A stretch of DNA of 64,000 nucleotides from Reyranella sp. (GTDB lineage Bacteria; Pseudomonadota; Alphaproteobacteria; Reyranellales; Reyranellaceae). Below, piece by piece: positions 52,307 to 59,563 of the stretch. Under the pieces are notes generated by a model. It searched no databases and was not told where the DNA came from. It saw only the letters and a program-made list of their open reading frames with translations. The position numbers were made by a program, and so were the translations under genes. The first letter of the stretch is position 1. Each line of letters opens with the position of its first letter. Location: assembly GCF_004297405.1 (NCBI RefSeq), contig NZ_SCVC01000029.1, positions 1 to 64,000 on the forward strand, written 5' to 3'.

Positions 52307-53656
52307 CTGATCGCACGTCGCAAGCGCATTGGCATCATCGGGGCGGGATTCACGGGCTCGATGCTCGCGGCCCGGCTCGCCCGACAATCGCCTGCGCCGG
52401 TGGATATTTTCCTGTTCGACCGCAACAGAGCTTTCGGGCGTGGCGTTGCCTACGCGACCGAGATCGATCGCCATCTCTTGAACGTGCCGGCAGCCAGCAT
52501 GAGCGCCCATGTCGAGGAGCCGGCGCATTTCCTTGGCTGGCTAAGAGGAAAGGGCCGCGAGGTCGAGGACGGTGCCTTTCTGCCGCGCGGTCTCTACGGA
52601 AACTATCTGCGCGATATCCTCGGCCGATCTCCCGATGTCTCCACGATTTCCGCCGACGTCCAGGGATTGCAAGTCGGTGACGGTGGTGTGGCGCTTTCGT
52701 TATCGGACGGTCGGGGATTGGACGTCGACCGGGCCATCCTTTGCCTCGGCAATTTTCCACCCGCTTCGCCAGTAGACGAGCACATCGACGAAACCTGCGT
52801 CGATCACTATGTCGCCGATCCCTGGCATTCCGGCAGGCTGTCGGAGGTGACGCCCGATGACACGGTCGTGTTGATCGGCACCAGCCTCACCATGGTCGAT
52901 GTCGTGTTGGAACTCGTCGCCAAAGGTCATCGCGGCCGTCTGGTTGCGGTGTCGCGGCGCGGTCTGCTGCCGGCGGCGCACCGCAAGGCGCAGCCCGCCA
53001 GATCGCCTTTCTCGCTCGACCATTTGCCGAACGATATGGCGAACCTGGTCCATGTGCTGCGGACGGCGGCGGAGGAAGAGAAACGCCGTGGTGGCGACTG
53101 GCGCACGGTCGTGGATTCGCTGCGCCCGCATACGCAAGCCCTGTGGCGCCGCCTGCCCATCGCCGAGCGCCGTCGCTTCATGCGCCATGTCAGGCCGTAC
53201 TGGGAAGTTCACCGCCACAGGCTGGCGCCGCAGGTCGCGGAGGAGTTGGCGGCCCTACGACGAGACGGCCGGCTCGAAATCGTGGCCGGACGGGTGCGCG
53301 AGATCGTGGCCCGTCCGAACGGCGTTCGCGTCAGCATCGCCAGGCGGCGCAGTGCGGCTCGGGAAGTCGTCGACAGCGGCTGGGTGGTCAACTGTTCGGG
53401 GCCGGCGCTCGACTACAGCCGGATCGATGATCCGCTCCTAGTGTCGCTGTTTGCCGACGGCCTCGTGCGGCCGGGGCCGTTGCGCCTTGGGCTGGATGTC
53501 GATGACGATTACCGCCTGATCGATCGGATGGGGATCGCCTCGCCGCAGCTCTTTGCCCTGGGGCCGATGATTCGCGGCGTGCTCTGGGAGACGACCGCCG
53601 TGCCCGACATTCGACGTCAGTGCGACGCGTTGGCGAAATTCCTCGCGGCGTCCTAG
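52307..53656 (+). CDS. FAD/NAD(P)-binding protein with an apparent CTG start
   Basis: A protein of about 449 residues with an N-terminal Rossmann fold RIGIIGAGFTGSMLAARLA, then FGRGVAYATEIDRHLLNVPA and VVLIGTSLTMVDVVLEL, the PF13454 (NAD_binding_9) layout. The first ATG (52361) falls inside the Rossmann motif, and no ATG, GTG or TTG exists upstream in frame before the stop at 52211. CTG 52307 has GGGAG seven bases upstream and adds an Arg/Lys-rich start (IARRKRIGIIG), so I chose it. Its substrate is unknown. It overlaps the convergent ATPase gene by four bases. Confidence 0.75.
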   Translation: MIARRKRIGIIGAGFTGSMLAARLARQSPAPVDIFLFDRNRAFGRGVAYATEIDRHLLNVPAASMSAHVEEPAHFLGWLRGKGREVEDGAFLPRGLYGNYLRDILGRSPDVSTISADVQGLQVGDGGVALSLSDGRGLDVDRAILCLGNFPPASPVDEHIDETCVDHYVADPWHSGRLSEVTPDDTVVLIGTSLTMVDVVLELVAKGHRGRLVAVSRRGLLPAAHRKAQPARSPFSLDHLPNDMANLVHVLRTAAEEEKRRGGDWRTVVDSLRPHTQALWRRLPIAERRRFMRHVRPYWEVHRHRLAPQVAEELAALRRDGRLEIVAGRVREIVARPNGVRVSIARRRSAAREVVDSGWVVNCSGPALDYSRIDDPLLVSLFADGLVRPGPLRLGLDVDDDYRLIDRMGIASPQLFALGPMIRGVLWETTAVPDIRRQCDALAKFLAAS

Positions 53657-54420
53657 TCGCGTTGCGGGCCGACGACGTAGCGCCCGCTTTCGGTGCGCTC
53701 GACGATGACAGGCACGCTGTAAACGGAACTCAGCACAGGGCCCGTCAGAGTTTCGTGCGACGTGCCGTAGGCGGCGAGGCGGCCGTCGGCGATGACGGCA
53801 ACCCTGGTTGCCAGTTCGCGCGCCTGGTCCGGATCGTGGGTCGAGAAGACGACACCGAAACCGCGCTCGCGCAAGGTGCGCACGCGATCGAGCACCAGGA
53901 AGCGATTGCCCAGGTCGAGGCTCGCCGTCGGCTCGTCCATCACCAGGAGCGGTGCATCTTGCGCCAAAGCGCGGGCGACCAGGCAGAGCTGGCGCTGGCC
54001 GCCGGAGATGCGATTTGCCTCGCGGTCGGAGAGATCGAGGATGCCGAGTTCGTCGAGCGCGGCCCGTGCGCGATTGTAGTCGGTGGTGCTGGGCGCTGCG
54101 AAAGGTCCGAGATGCGCCGTGCGGCCCATCAGCACCAGGTCGAGGACGGTATAGGCGAACTCCATCACCTGCGCCTGCGGAACATAGGCCACGGCGCGGG
54201 CAAGCGCCTGGCGTGACAGGCTGGCAACCGGCTTGCCCTCGATCTCGACTTCACCATCGAGTGCTGGGATGAGACCGAGGAGGGTCTTGAACAGCGTCGT
54301 CTTGCCGGCACCGTTCGGCCCCAGCAGGCAGAGCACTTCACCGCGGCCGACGGCGAGATCGATTCCTTCTGCGACGCGACGCTGCGGGTAGCCGATGGCG
54401 AGGCGGCGGGCCTGCAGCAT
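53653..54420 (-). CDS. FecE/MolC-type ABC transporter ATP-binding protein
   Basis: A 255-residue ATPase of the siderophore/cobalamin/molybdate class: Walker A GPNGAGKTTLFKTLLG, signature ISGGQRQL, Walker B LLVMDEPTASLDLG and switch FSTHDPDQA. It starts two bases after the permease gene and ends the minus-strand operon mop-trmO-binding protein-permease-ATPase. The molbindin, ModE boxes and modA nearby suggest molybdate or tungstate as the substrate, as in Haemophilus MolBCA, rather than an iron chelate. Confidence 0.88.
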   Translation of the reverse strand: MLQARRLAIGYPQRRVAEGIDLAVGRGEVLCLLGPNGAGKTTLFKTLLGLIPALDGEVEIEGKPVASLSRQALARAVAYVPQAQVMEFAYTVLDLVLMGRTAHLGPFAAPSTTDYNRARAALDELGILDLSDREANRISGGQRQLCLVARALAQDAPLLVMDEPTASLDLGNRFLVLDRVRTLRERGFGVVFSTHDPDQARELATRVAVIADGRLAAYGTSHETLTGPVLSSVYSVPVIVERTESGRYVVGPQRD

Positions 54421-54422
54421 GG

Positions 54423-55424
54423 TCAACTCCACACGCGACGGCCGCGCGCCAGCAGCCACACGAAGAGCGGTGCGCCAATCAGCGCCGTCAGCAGGCCGAG
54501 CGGGATTTCGATGCGGGCAGCGGAGCGCGCCAGGGTATCGACCAGCACCAGGAACGCTGCTCCCATTAGGATGGACGCCGGCAGCACGCGGTCGTAGCGC
54601 GGACCAACCAGCGGGCGGACCATGTGCGGGATCATCAGGCCGATCCAGCCGACGACACCCGAGACGGAGACGGCCGCGGCGGTGATCAACGTGGCGGCGG
54701 CGATCACGACACCGCGCACGAAGCCGACATTGACGCCGAGCGCGCGCGCTTCGTCGTCACCCAGCGACAGGACGCCGATCCGCCAGCGCAGCAAGGCCAG
54801 TGGCAGGAGTCCGACGATCACCAGCGGGGCGACGCTCCAGACATCGTCGACCTTGATGCCCGACAGGCTGCCCAGCAGCCAGAAGGTGATGGCGGGAAGC
54901 TGGTTGTAGGGATCGGCCAGGATCTTCACCAGCGAGATGCCGGCACCGGCAAGCGCGCCGACGACGATGCCGGCCAACACCAGCACCAGGACTTCATTCT
55001 GGCTGCGCAGTGTGCGGGCGAGGGCGTAGACGATGGCGACCGTTGCAAGGCCCGTCACGAAGCCCAGCCCCTGGATGGCAATCACGGGCAGCGACAGCAG
55101 GATGCCGAGGACGGCGCCGAAGCCCGCACCGGCCGAGACGCCCAATATGTCCGGCGATACCAGCGGATTGCGGAAGAGTGTTTGATAGCTGGCGCCGGCG
55201 GCGGCCAGGGCGGCGCCGACCAGAGCCGCCGCCAGAACGCGCGGCAGCCGGATCTGAAACAGGATGGTGTCGATGTGAGGTGAGTAGACGTCTCCGCGGA
55301 GCCGCGCGAAAAGCGCACCGATGACGTCGCCTGCCGGGATCGGGTAGGGGCCAACCATGCTGCCGACCAGCATGGCGGCGAGCAGGCCTAGGGCGAGCAG
55401 GGTTACGATTGGGACGGCGCGCAT
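54423..55424 (-). CDS. FecCD/MolB-type ABC transporter permease
   Basis: A 333-residue permease with about ten hydrophobic segments and the family stretches LPRVLAAALVGAALAAAGASYQTLFRNPLVSPDILGVSAGAGFGAVLG (read in pieces such as LPRVLAAALVGAALAAAG), ARALGVNVGFVRG and GWIGLMIPHMVRPLVGP. I chose ATG 55424, seven bases after the binding-protein stop; the frame is open further upstream without support. The FecCD class covers iron-siderophore, heme, B12 and molybdate transporters. Confidence 0.88.
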   Translation of the reverse strand: MRAVPIVTLLALGLLAAMLVGSMVGPYPIPAGDVIGALFARLRGDVYSPHIDTILFQIRLPRVLAAALVGAALAAAGASYQTLFRNPLVSPDILGVSAGAGFGAVLGILLSLPVIAIQGLGFVTGLATVAIVYALARTLRSQNEVLVLVLAGIVVGALAGAGISLVKILADPYNQLPAITFWLLGSLSGIKVDDVWSVAPLVIVGLLPLALLRWRIGVLSLGDDEARALGVNVGFVRGVVIAAATLITAAAVSVSGVVGWIGLMIPHMVRPLVGPRYDRVLPASILMGAAFLVLVDTLARSAARIEIPLGLLTALIGAPLFVWLLARGRRVWS

Positions 55425-55431
55425 GAGGCCG

Positions 55432-56466
55432 TCAATTTGCCGTGCCGCCCAGCAGTCGCGCCAGTTGCTCGTCGGTGAGGACGACGCCGTAGAACAGTTC
55501 GTAGAAGCCCCGCGTCTCGGCGCGCAAGTCAATGCCTGCCTCGGTCGGATAGAACAGGGACAGCAGCCAGCGCAGGCCGATCAGCCGGTTGAGCGAGGGC
55601 GGTGCATCGATCCAGCCCCACGGGAGGCTCGGCGCGAGATGGACGCGGTTATTTGCGACGGCGCGTACCTGATTCCAGCCGGGCTTGGTCTTCACATTGG
55701 TGAAGAAGGTCCGGTCGAGCGTGACGATGATGTCAGGCTGCCAGGCGATGATCTGCTCCAGCGAGGCATTGGAGATATTGCCGCTGCCACCCAGTCCCTG
55801 GGCGACGTTGACGGCGCCGGCATGCTCGATGATTTCGGTATTGATCGAGCCCCGGCTGCCGGTCTCCAGTCCTTCGGCTCCGCGCGCGAGATAGACCCGC
55901 GGTCGGCGGTCGGCGGGAACACGCGCCAGCACCCGATCGACCATGGCAAAGCTCGCCTCGGCATAGGCGGCGAGGTTGGCGGCCCGTTCGGCGCGGCCCA
56001 GCATGTCGCCTGCCAGCTTCAACGACGCGGCCGTTGCCGCAAAGCGACCGTCGATCAGGGCGTAGGGAATGCCGGTCTGGCTCTGCACGCGGTCAGCCAG
56101 TGAGACGAATGTCTCCGACACCGACCCGAAGTCGAGGACCATGTCGGGCTTGGCCGCAACCAGCCGCTCCAGGCTCACCGTGTCGCCGCGTCCGGTGAGG
56201 CGGCCGGTCTCGGGCAGATCGCGCGCCGGGGCGGCGAGAAATTCCTTCTCGGCGGGCGAGGGCGTGCGGATCCAGCCCACCATTGCGTCGCGGGCCAGCG
56301 TGTACGCCAGCACCGAGGCCGGCGGTCCGGCCACGAAGAGGCGATCAATGCGTGCGGGGAGCGTGACTTTGCGGCCGGCCGAATCGACGATCGTTCGGGT
56401 TTGGGCAAGGGCCGGACGTGCGATGAGGCCGGCGCCCAGCAGGGCAAGGGCGTCGCGACGCCTCAC
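55432..56466 (-). CDS. FecB/MolA-type periplasmic binding protein
   Basis: A 344-residue secreted protein with a Tat-like signal (MRRRDALALLGAGLIARPALAQ) and a two-lobed class III binding domain. Visible parts are IVDSAGRKVTLPARIDRLFVAGPP, LERLVAAKPDMVLDFG, and ASLEQIIAWQPDIIVTLD. The genomic setting (molbindin, ModE, modA) suggests it binds molybdate or tungstate like MolA; relatives bind siderophores or vitamin B12. ATG 56466 overlaps the TrmO-like stop by four bases. Confidence 0.85.
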   Translation of the reverse strand: MRRRDALALLGAGLIARPALAQTRTIVDSAGRKVTLPARIDRLFVAGPPASVLAYTLARDAMVGWIRTPSPAEKEFLAAPARDLPETGRLTGRGDTVSLERLVAAKPDMVLDFGSVSETFVSLADRVQSQTGIPYALIDGRFAATAASLKLAGDMLGRAERAANLAAYAEASFAMVDRVLARVPADRRPRVYLARGAEGLETGSRGSINTEIIEHAGAVNVAQGLGGSGNISNASLEQIIAWQPDIIVTLDRTFFTNVKTKPGWNQVRAVANNRVHLAPSLPWGWIDAPPSLNRLIGLRWLLSLFYPTEAGIDLRAETRGFYELFYGVVLTDEQLARLLGGTAN

Positions 56467-56960
56467 GGGTCTCCGACCTGGAAGTCACCGGCCTGTGCGG
56501 GCGCGAGCGGCTCGAACAGCGTCCGGTCAGGTTTCACATCGAGCAATGGTGTGCCGTCGAGGCAATCCAACCCGCGCACGAATAGAACCGGTCCTTCGAT
56601 CTTCACCAACTGCACGATCGACGTGCCGATCGGGTTGGGCCGCACCGGTGTGCGCAAGGAGAAGACGCCGCGTGCTTCACCATCATTGCCCGGGCTTTGA
56701 TGCACGAGGTCGCGCCGCGATTCGTGCAGCCAGTAGAGGACCTCCAGCCGCTCGAACTCTTCAATGCCCAGCAGACCTTCGTCCCACGGGGCCTCCAGCT
56801 CAAGCCGGCACGTCGGTCCGTCGAGCCGGCCTTGCCGCGGTGTTTCCAGCCGCGACGTCCATGGCGTGCGAATGCAGCCGATAAAGTGCAGCGAGGCGTC
56901 GAAGCCTTCCGGCGGATCGACCGCCCGTTCGCCTCGACGGATTTCGTTCAACCGGACCAT
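56463..56960 (-). CDS. TrmO/TsaA-like protein
   Basis: A 165-residue protein of the TsaA/TrmO fold (VirR-like beta barrel): FIGCIRTPWTSRLETPRQG, FERLEVLYWLHESRRD, SLRTPVRPNPIGTSIVQLVKI and LDCLDGTPLLDVKP are all family motifs. Proteobacterial TrmO methylates threonylcarbamoyladenosine-37 in tRNA with SAM. This copy sits inside the molybdate operon, coupled to the binding-protein gene by a four-base overlap, so its substrate may differ; in some archaea and bacteria TsaA-like genes associate with metal transporters. Confidence 0.82.
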   Translation of the reverse strand: MVRLNEIRRGERAVDPPEGFDASLHFIGCIRTPWTSRLETPRQGRLDGPTCRLELEAPWDEGLLGIEEFERLEVLYWLHESRRDLVHQSPGNDGEARGVFSLRTPVRPNPIGTSIVQLVKIEGPVLFVRGLDCLDGTPLLDVKPDRTLFEPLAPAQAGDFQVGDP

Positions 56961-56969
56961 CGGCGTGGA

Positions 56970-57176
56970 TCAGTCGAGGCCGACCATGACGTCGGAGGCC
57001 TTGATGACGGCATAGGCCTCCTGGCCGACCTTGAGGCCGAGCTCGTCGACGGCGTCGTTAGTAATGGCCGCCGTGACAATGATGCCGTTCACGTCGATCC
57101 GGACATGGGCGGTCGTCTGGCCTTTCTTCACCTCGACGATCTTGCCCTTCAATCGGTTCCTGGCGCTGATCCGCAT
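56970..57176 (-). CDS. mop: Molbindin (single Mop domain)
   Basis: A 68-residue protein made of one Mop (TOBE-like) domain: MRISARNRLKGKIVEVKKG, AHVRIDVNGIIVTAAIT and EAYAVIKASDVMVGLD. Such proteins form hexamers that store molybdate or tungstate. The ATG 57176 has AGGAGG upstream. It is the first gene of the operon that includes the transporter, divergent from modA across a 169-base gap. As the ModE regulator here has no Mop domain, this protein may also act as its oxyanion sensor; that is inference. Confidence 0.9.
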   Translation of the reverse strand: MRISARNRLKGKIVEVKKGQTTAHVRIDVNGIIVTAAITNDAVDELGLKVGQEAYAVIKASDVMVGLD

Positions 57177-57239
57177 GTGTCCTCCTGGGAAATGGCGACC
57201 GGAGTATAGGGGTGGCGGGGCCATATATCCATTCGGCTA

Positions 57240-57264
57240 CAACGAGGGGGCTTTAGCCTCGTTG
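57240..57264. repeat. Inverted repeat in the mop-modA gap
   Basis: CAACGAGG (57240-57247) and CCTCGTTG (57257-57264) are perfect eight-base arms with a nine-base spacer. It lies between the ModE-like box (57297-57320) and the mop start. It may be an operator for a second regulator or a hairpin in the mop leader. A possible mop -10, TATACT, is at 57209-57204 on the minus strand. Confidence 0.5.
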
Positions 57265-57296
57265 ATATGCAGATTGTCCGCGATTCCAGTGGATAT

Positions 57297-57320
57297 CGAT
57301 ATGTTCAAACTGATATATCG
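57297..57320. promoter_or_regulatory. ModE-box-like dyad upstream of modA
   Basis: CGATATGT (57297-57304) and ATATATCG (57313-57320) have one mismatch and an eight-base spacer, the same geometry as the two boxes at 58937-58960 and 59508-59533. It lies 25 bases before the modA ATG, overlapping a possible -10 (CGATAT, 17 bases after TTGTCC at 57274). It could also serve the divergent mop operon. Confidence 0.55.
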
Positions 57321-57345
57321 CACGATCAGAACGTGGGAGAGTTTC

Positions 57346-58137
57346 ATGCTGGCAACTCGTCGAATTTTCACGGCAGCCTTGGCCGCAGCCGCGCTGGCGT
57401 TGGCCGGTGGCGGGACACGGCCCGCTGAAGCGCAGAGCAAGGACGTCGTCATTCTTGCGGCGGCCAGCCTGAAGAACGCCCTCGATGAGGTCTCGGCTGC
57501 CTGGAACAAGCAGACCGGCAAGTCGACCAAGGTTTCCTATGCCGCGAGCTCGGTGCTTGCCAAGCAGATCGAGGGCGGCATTCCCGCCGACATCTTCATT
57601 TCAGCCGACGTTCCCTGGATGGACTATGTCGCCGAACGCAAGCTGATCAAGGCGCCGAGCCGTTCCGACTTTCTCGGCAACCAGATCGTGCTGATCGCCG
57701 CCAAGGATTCCAAGATCGATCTCAAGATCGACAAGGGATTCGGGCTGCGCGCGGCGCTGGGCAATGACGGCCGGCTGGCCATGGGCAATGTCGACTCCGT
57801 TCCGGCAGGCAAGTATGGCAAAGCGGCGCTGGAGTCGCTGGGCGTATGGTCCTCGGTGGCCGACCGCGTGGCCCAGGCGGAGAATGTGCGTATGGCGCTG
57901 ACGCTCGTCTCGCGCGGCGAGGCGCCGCTGGGTATCGTCTACAAGACCGATGCCGCGTCCGATCCCAATGTGCGCATCGTCGGCGCCTTCCCCGATGGCA
58001 CGCATCCGCCGATCATCTATCCGATGGCGCTGCTCGCCAGCTCGACCAATCCGGACGCGCAGGCCTTCGTCGACTATCTGAAGTCGCCGGCCGGCAAGCC
58101 CTTCTTCGAGAAGCAGGGCTTTACTGTACTGAAGTAA
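57346..58137 (+). CDS. modA: Molybdate ABC transporter substrate-binding protein ModA
   Basis: A 263-residue periplasmic protein with a signal peptide ending AEAQ and the ModA motifs ILAAASLKNALDEVSAAW, SSVLAKQIEGGIPADIFISADVPWMD and APLGIVYKTDAA. The start ATG 57346 has GGGAGAG upstream; ATG 57301 is in frame but lies in the ModE-like box. No modB or modC follows; the next gene is convergent and overlaps by 17 bases. Its permease may therefore be the FecCD-type one on the other strand or one encoded elsewhere. Confidence 0.92.
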   Translation: MLATRRIFTAALAAAALALAGGGTRPAEAQSKDVVILAAASLKNALDEVSAAWNKQTGKSTKVSYAASSVLAKQIEGGIPADIFISADVPWMDYVAERKLIKAPSRSDFLGNQIVLIAAKDSKIDLKIDKGFGLRAALGNDGRLAMGNVDSVPAGKYGKAALESLGVWSSVADRVAQAENVRMALTLVSRGEAPLGIVYKTDAASDPNVRIVGAFPDGTHPPIIYPMALLASSTNPDAQAFVDYLKSPAGKPFFEKQGFTVLK

Positions 58138-58519
58138 GGGCAGGTGCTTCGCTGCCGGCGAGGAGCAGGGAACGTCCCAGCTTCTCGGCGGCAGCGGCTG
58201 GCATGGAGAAGCCCACCGTTGCTGGGCCGACGGCGACCGCCAGCAGCGTCTCGCCGCCCGGCAGTTCTCCGACGCTGAGTGAGTCGGTCGGGACCAACGA
58301 GAGCTTGGCGCCGGCATCAGGTTCGACTTGAGGCAGGGCGCGGCCCAGCAGAAGCAGGAGAGGCACCAGCCGCTGCAGGTCCGCGGCCGGAATGGTGAGC
58401 GTCGTGCGCTCGCCGCCGCGGCGTACCACGGAAAGCTGAACGGCATTGGCCTGCGGCAGGAGCTCGCCGCTCACCTCGACTGCCTGACTGAGGTCGATCC
58501 GTTGTTCGTTGTTGTCCAT
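58121..58519 (-). CDS. Unknown small protein, second of a ModE-box-linked pair
   Basis: A 132-residue cytosolic protein with no recognised domain. Its layout, a beta stretch (RTTLTIPAADLQRLVPLLLL), a helix, then LLAVAVGPATVGFSMPAAAAEKLGRSLLLAG, parallels the upstream gene (SVVLPTDCLRALLMTLPNVI ... GFKVSFALSPEDAGGLAMSL), so the two are probably distant paralogues. It starts 10 bases after that gene. Its 3' end overlaps modA by 17 bases on the opposite strand. Location suggests a role in molybdenum or aldehyde metabolism. Confidence 0.7.
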   Translation of the reverse strand: MDNNEQRIDLSQAVEVSGELLPQANAVQLSVVRRGGERTTLTIPAADLQRLVPLLLLLGRALPQVEPDAGAKLSLVPTDSLSVGELPGGETLLAVAVGPATVGFSMPAAAAEKLGRSLLLAGSEAPALTSVQ

Positions 58520-58529
58520 CCACCAAGGC

Positions 58530-58910
58530 CTAGTTGAAGGCTGCACGCGGCTGATCGACATCGATGTCGACCAAGGACATGGCCAGCCCTCCGGCATCTT
58601 CGGGCGACAGGGCAAAGGACACCTTGAAGCCGTCCGGCGTCGTCATGGTGAGGATCCGGCTATCGCTGCCGGCCGCCGCCTGCAGGGAGAAACCGCCCAT
58701 CGGGTAGACGACCTTCAACGTATCGTCGCGGTAGCGCGCCTTCAGGGCCTGCTCGATGACGTTAGGCAAGGTCATCAGCAGCGCACGCAGGCAATCGGTC
58801 GGCAACACGACCGAGGCGGGGCGGCCGTCGGCGTCTTCCATGACGATGCGAAACGAGTCGCCCGTGGGATCAACCTGGCAGGTGGTCAGAGCCTTGCCGA
58901 CGATTTCCAT
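58530..58910 (-). CDS. Unknown small protein, first of a ModE-box-linked pair
   Basis: A 126-residue cytosolic protein with no recognised family: MEIVGKALTTCQVDPTGDSF, then VLPTDCLRALLMTLPNVIEQAL and GFKVSFALSPEDAGGLAMSLVD. I chose ATG 58910; the frame is open to 58973 but that part would encode the ModE-like box itself. The box ends 27 bases upstream of the ATG, so expression likely follows molybdate level. It lies just downstream of modE on the same strand. Confidence 0.72.
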   Translation of the reverse strand: MEIVGKALTTCQVDPTGDSFRIVMEDADGRPASVVLPTDCLRALLMTLPNVIEQALKARYRDDTLKVVYPMGGFSLQAAAGSDSRILTMTTPDGFKVSFALSPEDAGGLAMSLVDIDVDQPRAAFN

Positions 58911-58936
58911 GGCGAGATACCCGTGCTCGTGAAAGA

Positions 58937-58960
58937 CGCTATATCCAGTAAGATATAACG
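58937..58960. promoter_or_regulatory. ModE-box-like dyad upstream of the unknown pair
   Basis: CGCTATAT (58937-58944) and ATATAACG (58953-58960) have seven of eight arm positions paired and an eight-base spacer. This closely matches the Escherichia coli ModE site (TATAT/ATATA cores with CG ends). It sits between the modE stop (59004) and the start of the unknown pair (58910), where it would control the pair. Confidence 0.7.
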
Positions 58961-59003
58961 AGAGCTGGCGCAAGCGGCGGCCGGGTTTGAGCCGGGTCCG
59001 CTG

Positions 59004-59402
59004 CTAGTGCAGCTTGTCGGCCGGAGGCGTCAACAGGCGGGCGAGCGAGCGCATTTCCGGCGTCGAGGCGCCATAGGCGCGACGTTCCATCTCGCGGTAG
59101 AGCCGGACGATGTCGTTGCCGGTTTCGGTGACCACGGCACCGCCGCCGCCGCCGCCGCCCGTCTGGGCCGTGACGACCGGCTCACGAAACATCTTGTTGA
59201 GTTCGTCGATCAACAGCCACGCCTGACGGTAGGACATCTCCAGGGCGCGGCCGGCCGCAGAGATCGAGCCGGTCTCGTTGATCAGCTCGAGCAGGCGGAT
59301 TTTGCCGGGTCCGATTGATCGCTCTCCACCGAAGTCGATCCGCAGATGCAATGAGGTCTTCTCGGTGGCCTTGGTGGCTGGCTTGGTCAGCGTGCGTCCC
59401 AT
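59004..59402 (-). CDS. modE: ModE-type regulator, DNA-binding domain only
   Basis: A 132-residue winged-helix protein with the ModE N-terminal signature: LHLRIDFGGERSIGPGKIRLLELI, NETGSISAAGRALEMSYRQAW and the wing with seven glycines followed by AVVTETG. Full-length ModE has two extra C-terminal Mop domains that bind molybdate; they are absent here, so sensing may rely on the separate molbindin at 56970. I chose ATG 59402; TTG 59435 is in frame. It is divergent from the aldehyde dehydrogenases, with a box in the gap. Confidence 0.85.
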   Translation of the reverse strand: MGRTLTKPATKATEKTSLHLRIDFGGERSIGPGKIRLLELINETGSISAAGRALEMSYRQAWLLIDELNKMFREPVVTAQTGGGGGGGAVVTETGNDIVRLYREMERRAYGASTPEMRSLARLLTPPADKLH

Positions 59403-59488
59403 GATGATGCAATTATGCGATAGGCGGCCCGTCAAAACCAGATGCTGTGGGGCCTGGCCGGAGCGGTCTTGACCTCGGTGGATTGGCC

Positions 59489-59533
59489 GTGACGGCTGGC
59501 AAACCGCTCGTTATATTCAATTAAATATAACGA
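59489..59533. promoter_or_regulatory. ModE box over the aldehyde dehydrogenase promoter
   Basis: TCGTTATATT (59508-59517) and AATATAACGA (59524-59533) are perfect ten-base arms with a six-base spacer, the best ModE-like site in the window. A plus-strand promoter GTGACG (59489-59494), 17 bases, TATATT (59512-59517) puts the -10 inside the left arm, so bound ModE should repress the dehydrogenase genes. The site is also 106 bases upstream of modE and may be involved in autoregulation. Confidence 0.75.
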
Positions 59534-59563
59534 AGAAGAGTTTGCTGAAATCAGGAGGAAAAC

